Shown in pieces: positions 62,464-64,000 of a DNA stretch of 64,000 bases. A program made the translations under genes and the position numbers. Source of the DNA: Pseudomonas mohnii (GTDB lineage Bacteria > Pseudomonadota > Gammaproteobacteria > Pseudomonadales > Pseudomonadaceae); the NCBI RefSeq assembly GCF_900105115.1, contig NZ_FNRV01000001.1, positions 5,459,501 through 5,523,500 on the forward strand, in the 5' to 3' direction. The notes below the pieces were generated by a model. That model searched no databases and was not told where the DNA came from. It was given only the letters and a program-made list of their open reading frames with translations. Position 1 is the first letter of the stretch. Each line of letters opens with the position of its first letter.

Positions 62464-63525
62464 ATGAACGAAGAGACATTACAAGACAAGTCACTGACGG
62501 TGTTGCTGGGGGTGGTGAGCATCGCCTTCATCTGGATTCTGTTGCCGTTCTACGGCGCGGTGTTCTGGGCAGTGATCCTCGGCATCCTGTTTGCGCCATT
62601 GCAGCGTCGGTTGCAATTGAAGTTCGGCTGGCAGCGCAACGTCACGTCGTTGCTGACGCTGAGCGTTTGTCTGGTGATCGCGATCCTGCCGGTGATCATC
62701 CTTGGTGCCTTGCTGGTTCAGGAGGGGGCGGCGCTCTACAACAGAATCGAAAGCGGCGAGTTGGACATTGCAGGCTATGTGACGCACTTCAAACACAGCC
62801 TGCCGCCGTACTTTCAGCACTTGCTCGATCGGTTCGGGGTCGGCGAGCTGAACGGCCTGCGGGAGAAAATCATCAAGAGCGCGGTGACGGGCAATGAGTT
62901 TGTCGCCACGCAGGTCTTCAGTTTTGGTCAGGGCACTTTCGATTTTGTGGTGGGTTTTTTCATCATGCTCTACTTGCTGTTCTTCTTTCTGCGGGACGGT
63001 GCCGAACTGGCGCGCAAGGTTCGCTCCGCCGTACCGCTGCAGGAACACCAGAAACGTCGTCTGCAACTCAAATTCAACCGCGTGGTGCGGGCCACGGTGA
63101 AGGGCAATCTGCTGGTGGCGATCACACAAGGCGCATTGGGTGGTTTGATTTTCTGGTTTCTGGACATCCCGAGCGCGTTGCTCTGGGCCGTGTTGATGGC
63201 GTTTCTGTCCCTGTTGCCAGCGGTGGGGGCGGGTATTGTCTGGGCGCCGGTGGCGGCATTTTTCCTGTTCACCGGGGCGATCTGGCAGGGCGTGGTACTG
63301 GGGTTGTTCGGGGTTTTTGTGATCGGACTGGTGGACAACGTGCTGCGACCGATCCTGGTGGGCAAGGACACCAAGATGCCGGACTATCTGATCCTGATCT
63401 CGACCCTGGGCGGCCTGGCGATTTTCGGCCTCAACGGTTTTGTGATCGGTCCGCTGATTGCCGCGCTGTTCATGTCGAGCTGGGCGATCTTCATCGAAAC
63501 CAAACCGCGGGTTCAGCTGCCTTAA
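62464..63525 (+). CDS. AI-2E-family (YdiK/PerM type) membrane permease
   Basis: A 353-residue membrane protein with about eight hydrophobic segments. Typical blocks are ILLPFYGAVFWAVILGILFAP at the start and a C-terminal DNVLRPILVGKDTKMPDYLI. The family includes AI-2 exporters, but most members have other or unknown substrates. Its TAA shares bases with the TAA of the convergent small gene at 63522. Confidence 0.85.
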   Translation: MNEETLQDKSLTVLLGVVSIAFIWILLPFYGAVFWAVILGILFAPLQRRLQLKFGWQRNVTSLLTLSVCLVIAILPVIILGALLVQEGAALYNRIESGELDIAGYVTHFKHSLPPYFQHLLDRFGVGELNGLREKIIKSAVTGNEFVATQVFSFGQGTFDFVVGFFIMLYLLFFFLRDGAELARKVRSAVPLQEHQKRRLQLKFNRVVRATVKGNLLVAITQGALGGLIFWFLDIPSALLWAVLMAFLSLLPAVGAGIVWAPVAAFFLFTGAIWQGVVLGLFGVFVIGLVDNVLRPILVGKDTKMPDYLILISTLGGLAIFGLNGFVIGPLIAALFMSSWAIFIETKPRVQLP

Positions 63526-63716
63526 GCGCTGAATTTGCCTGTCTGGCCAGTGCCGATACGCTCAGACAATGCCTGGGCGGCCGGCAGCGAAGTGAGCGGG
63601 CCGCTGATCTGTTCGCCGTCCTGTACCAGGTACCAGCAGGCGAGTAATCCCAGCTCTCTGAGAGGGGCGGGCACGGCACTGCCGATAACGGACATAATCT
63701 GAACCTGGGACATCAT
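63522..63716 (-). CDS. Small hypothetical protein (64 residues)
   Basis: No family recognised. GGAGG 5 bases before ATG 63716 supports the start (63713 is also possible). It reads MMSQVQIMSVIGSAVPAPLRELGLLACWYLVQDGE..., a helical protein with no signal peptide. The stop codon TTAA is shared with the convergent AI-2E gene. Confidence 0.6.
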   Translation of the reverse strand: MMSQVQIMSVIGSAVPAPLRELGLLACWYLVQDGEQISGPLTSLPAAQALSERIGTGQTGKFSA

Positions 63717-63854
63717 CAGTACCTCCATCGATCTATGGAGATACCTTACGGGGCGGGCGTTTTTTCGGACAATCACCGTTTTCGATAGTGGTCATTGACG
63801 CCAGTGGGTGCAAATGACCGTTTCTCGGTCACCGCACCTTTCAATGTTCCTGCT

Positions 63855-63892
63855 GGCCGGCGATCGCGTTTTTGAACGCGTCATCGCCGGCA
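63855..63892. repeat. Hairpin / REP-like palindrome
   Basis: GCCGGCGATCGCG and CGCGTCATCGCCGGC flank TTTTTGAA. It lies between the small gene and the Gly/Tyr-rich gene and may end transcription on either strand. Confidence 0.6.
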
Positions 63893-63913
63893 AGCGGGCC
63901 CCTGCGGACTGTG

Positions 63914-64000
63914 TCAGTAGTGACCGTAATGCGGGCCATAGTAACCACGCGGAGGGCCGTAGTAACCATGGGGAGGTCCGTAGTAACCACGGGGAGGTCC
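63914..64000 (-). CDS. C-terminal end of a Gly/Tyr/Pro-rich protein, partial
   Basis: The last 28 residues of a gene that runs off the right edge, on the minus strand: repeats of GPPRGYYGPPHGYYG ending GPHYGHY and stop TGA at 63914. The 7-residue GPPRGYY-type repeat suggests an exported or low-complexity protein; no more can be said from this fragment. Confidence 0.75.
   Translation of the reverse strand, partial: GPPRGYYGPPHGYYGPPRGYYGPHYGHY

Overview
The window is chromosomal DNA from a Pseudomonas, most likely of the P. fluorescens group. This rests on high GC content, gene families and gene orders typical of the genus (paa genes, glucarate genes, selD-mnmH, a class C beta-lactamase, a Pseudomonas-type metallothionein), and many GTAGGAGCGAGC-type REP/REPIN palindromes between genes. 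I found no rRNA, tRNA, CRISPR array, prophage or origin.

Layout. 1-7.8 kb: phenylacetate catabolism (paaFGHIJK on the minus strand, with paaK cut by the window edge) and divergent paaY and paaX, with repeated TGATAC boxes in the shared promoter region. 7.9-14 kb: a FeaR-type AraC activator and a periplasmic copper/topaquinone amine oxidase (tynA), which together would feed phenylethylamine into the paa pathway. Between them sits an unrelated-looking unit: an ECF sigma factor and zinc-finger anti-sigma factor, divergent from a Tat-exported metallophosphoesterase and an amicyanin-like cupredoxin. Both directions carry the same promoter pattern (GGAATAAA, 15 bases, GTTWWM). 14-21 kb: an MFS transporter, a DapF-like protein lacking both catalytic cysteines, a CodA-type deaminase with an altered active site, an alpha/beta hydrolase, QueD and a patatin-like protein. 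20.9-31.2 kb: a PepSY protein with a two-component system, two chemoreceptors flanking an ion antiporter, a LysR regulator and a pair of small DMT transporters.

31.2-33.9 kb is the most mobile part: an IS3-family element with a likely -1 frameshift site, then a 70-bp tandem repeat array, then a metallothionein gene. 34-50 kb holds small conserved proteins, an AraC regulator, XapX, a quinone-oxidoreductase-like protein, selD-mnmH (tRNA selenouridine), a histidine phosphatase, two glutathione transferases, a hemB of the cysteine/zinc type, a flavin monooxygenase, a DUF1615 lipoprotein, a secreted protein built of 13-residue repeats, a CBS protein and DNA polymerase II. 50-64 kb carries an aldo/keto reductase, a TSUP transporter, ampC, the glucarate module (gudD, gudP and a divergent FCD-type regulator), an EamA transporter with a divergent LysR gene, a U32 tRNA-hydroxylation protein, an AI-2E-type permease and the end of a Gly/Tyr-rich protein.

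The strongest candidate for an undescribed system is the ECF / Tat-phosphoesterase / cupredoxin unit at 8.9-11.6 kb. All functional calls are from reading motifs and remembered family features; no database search was run.
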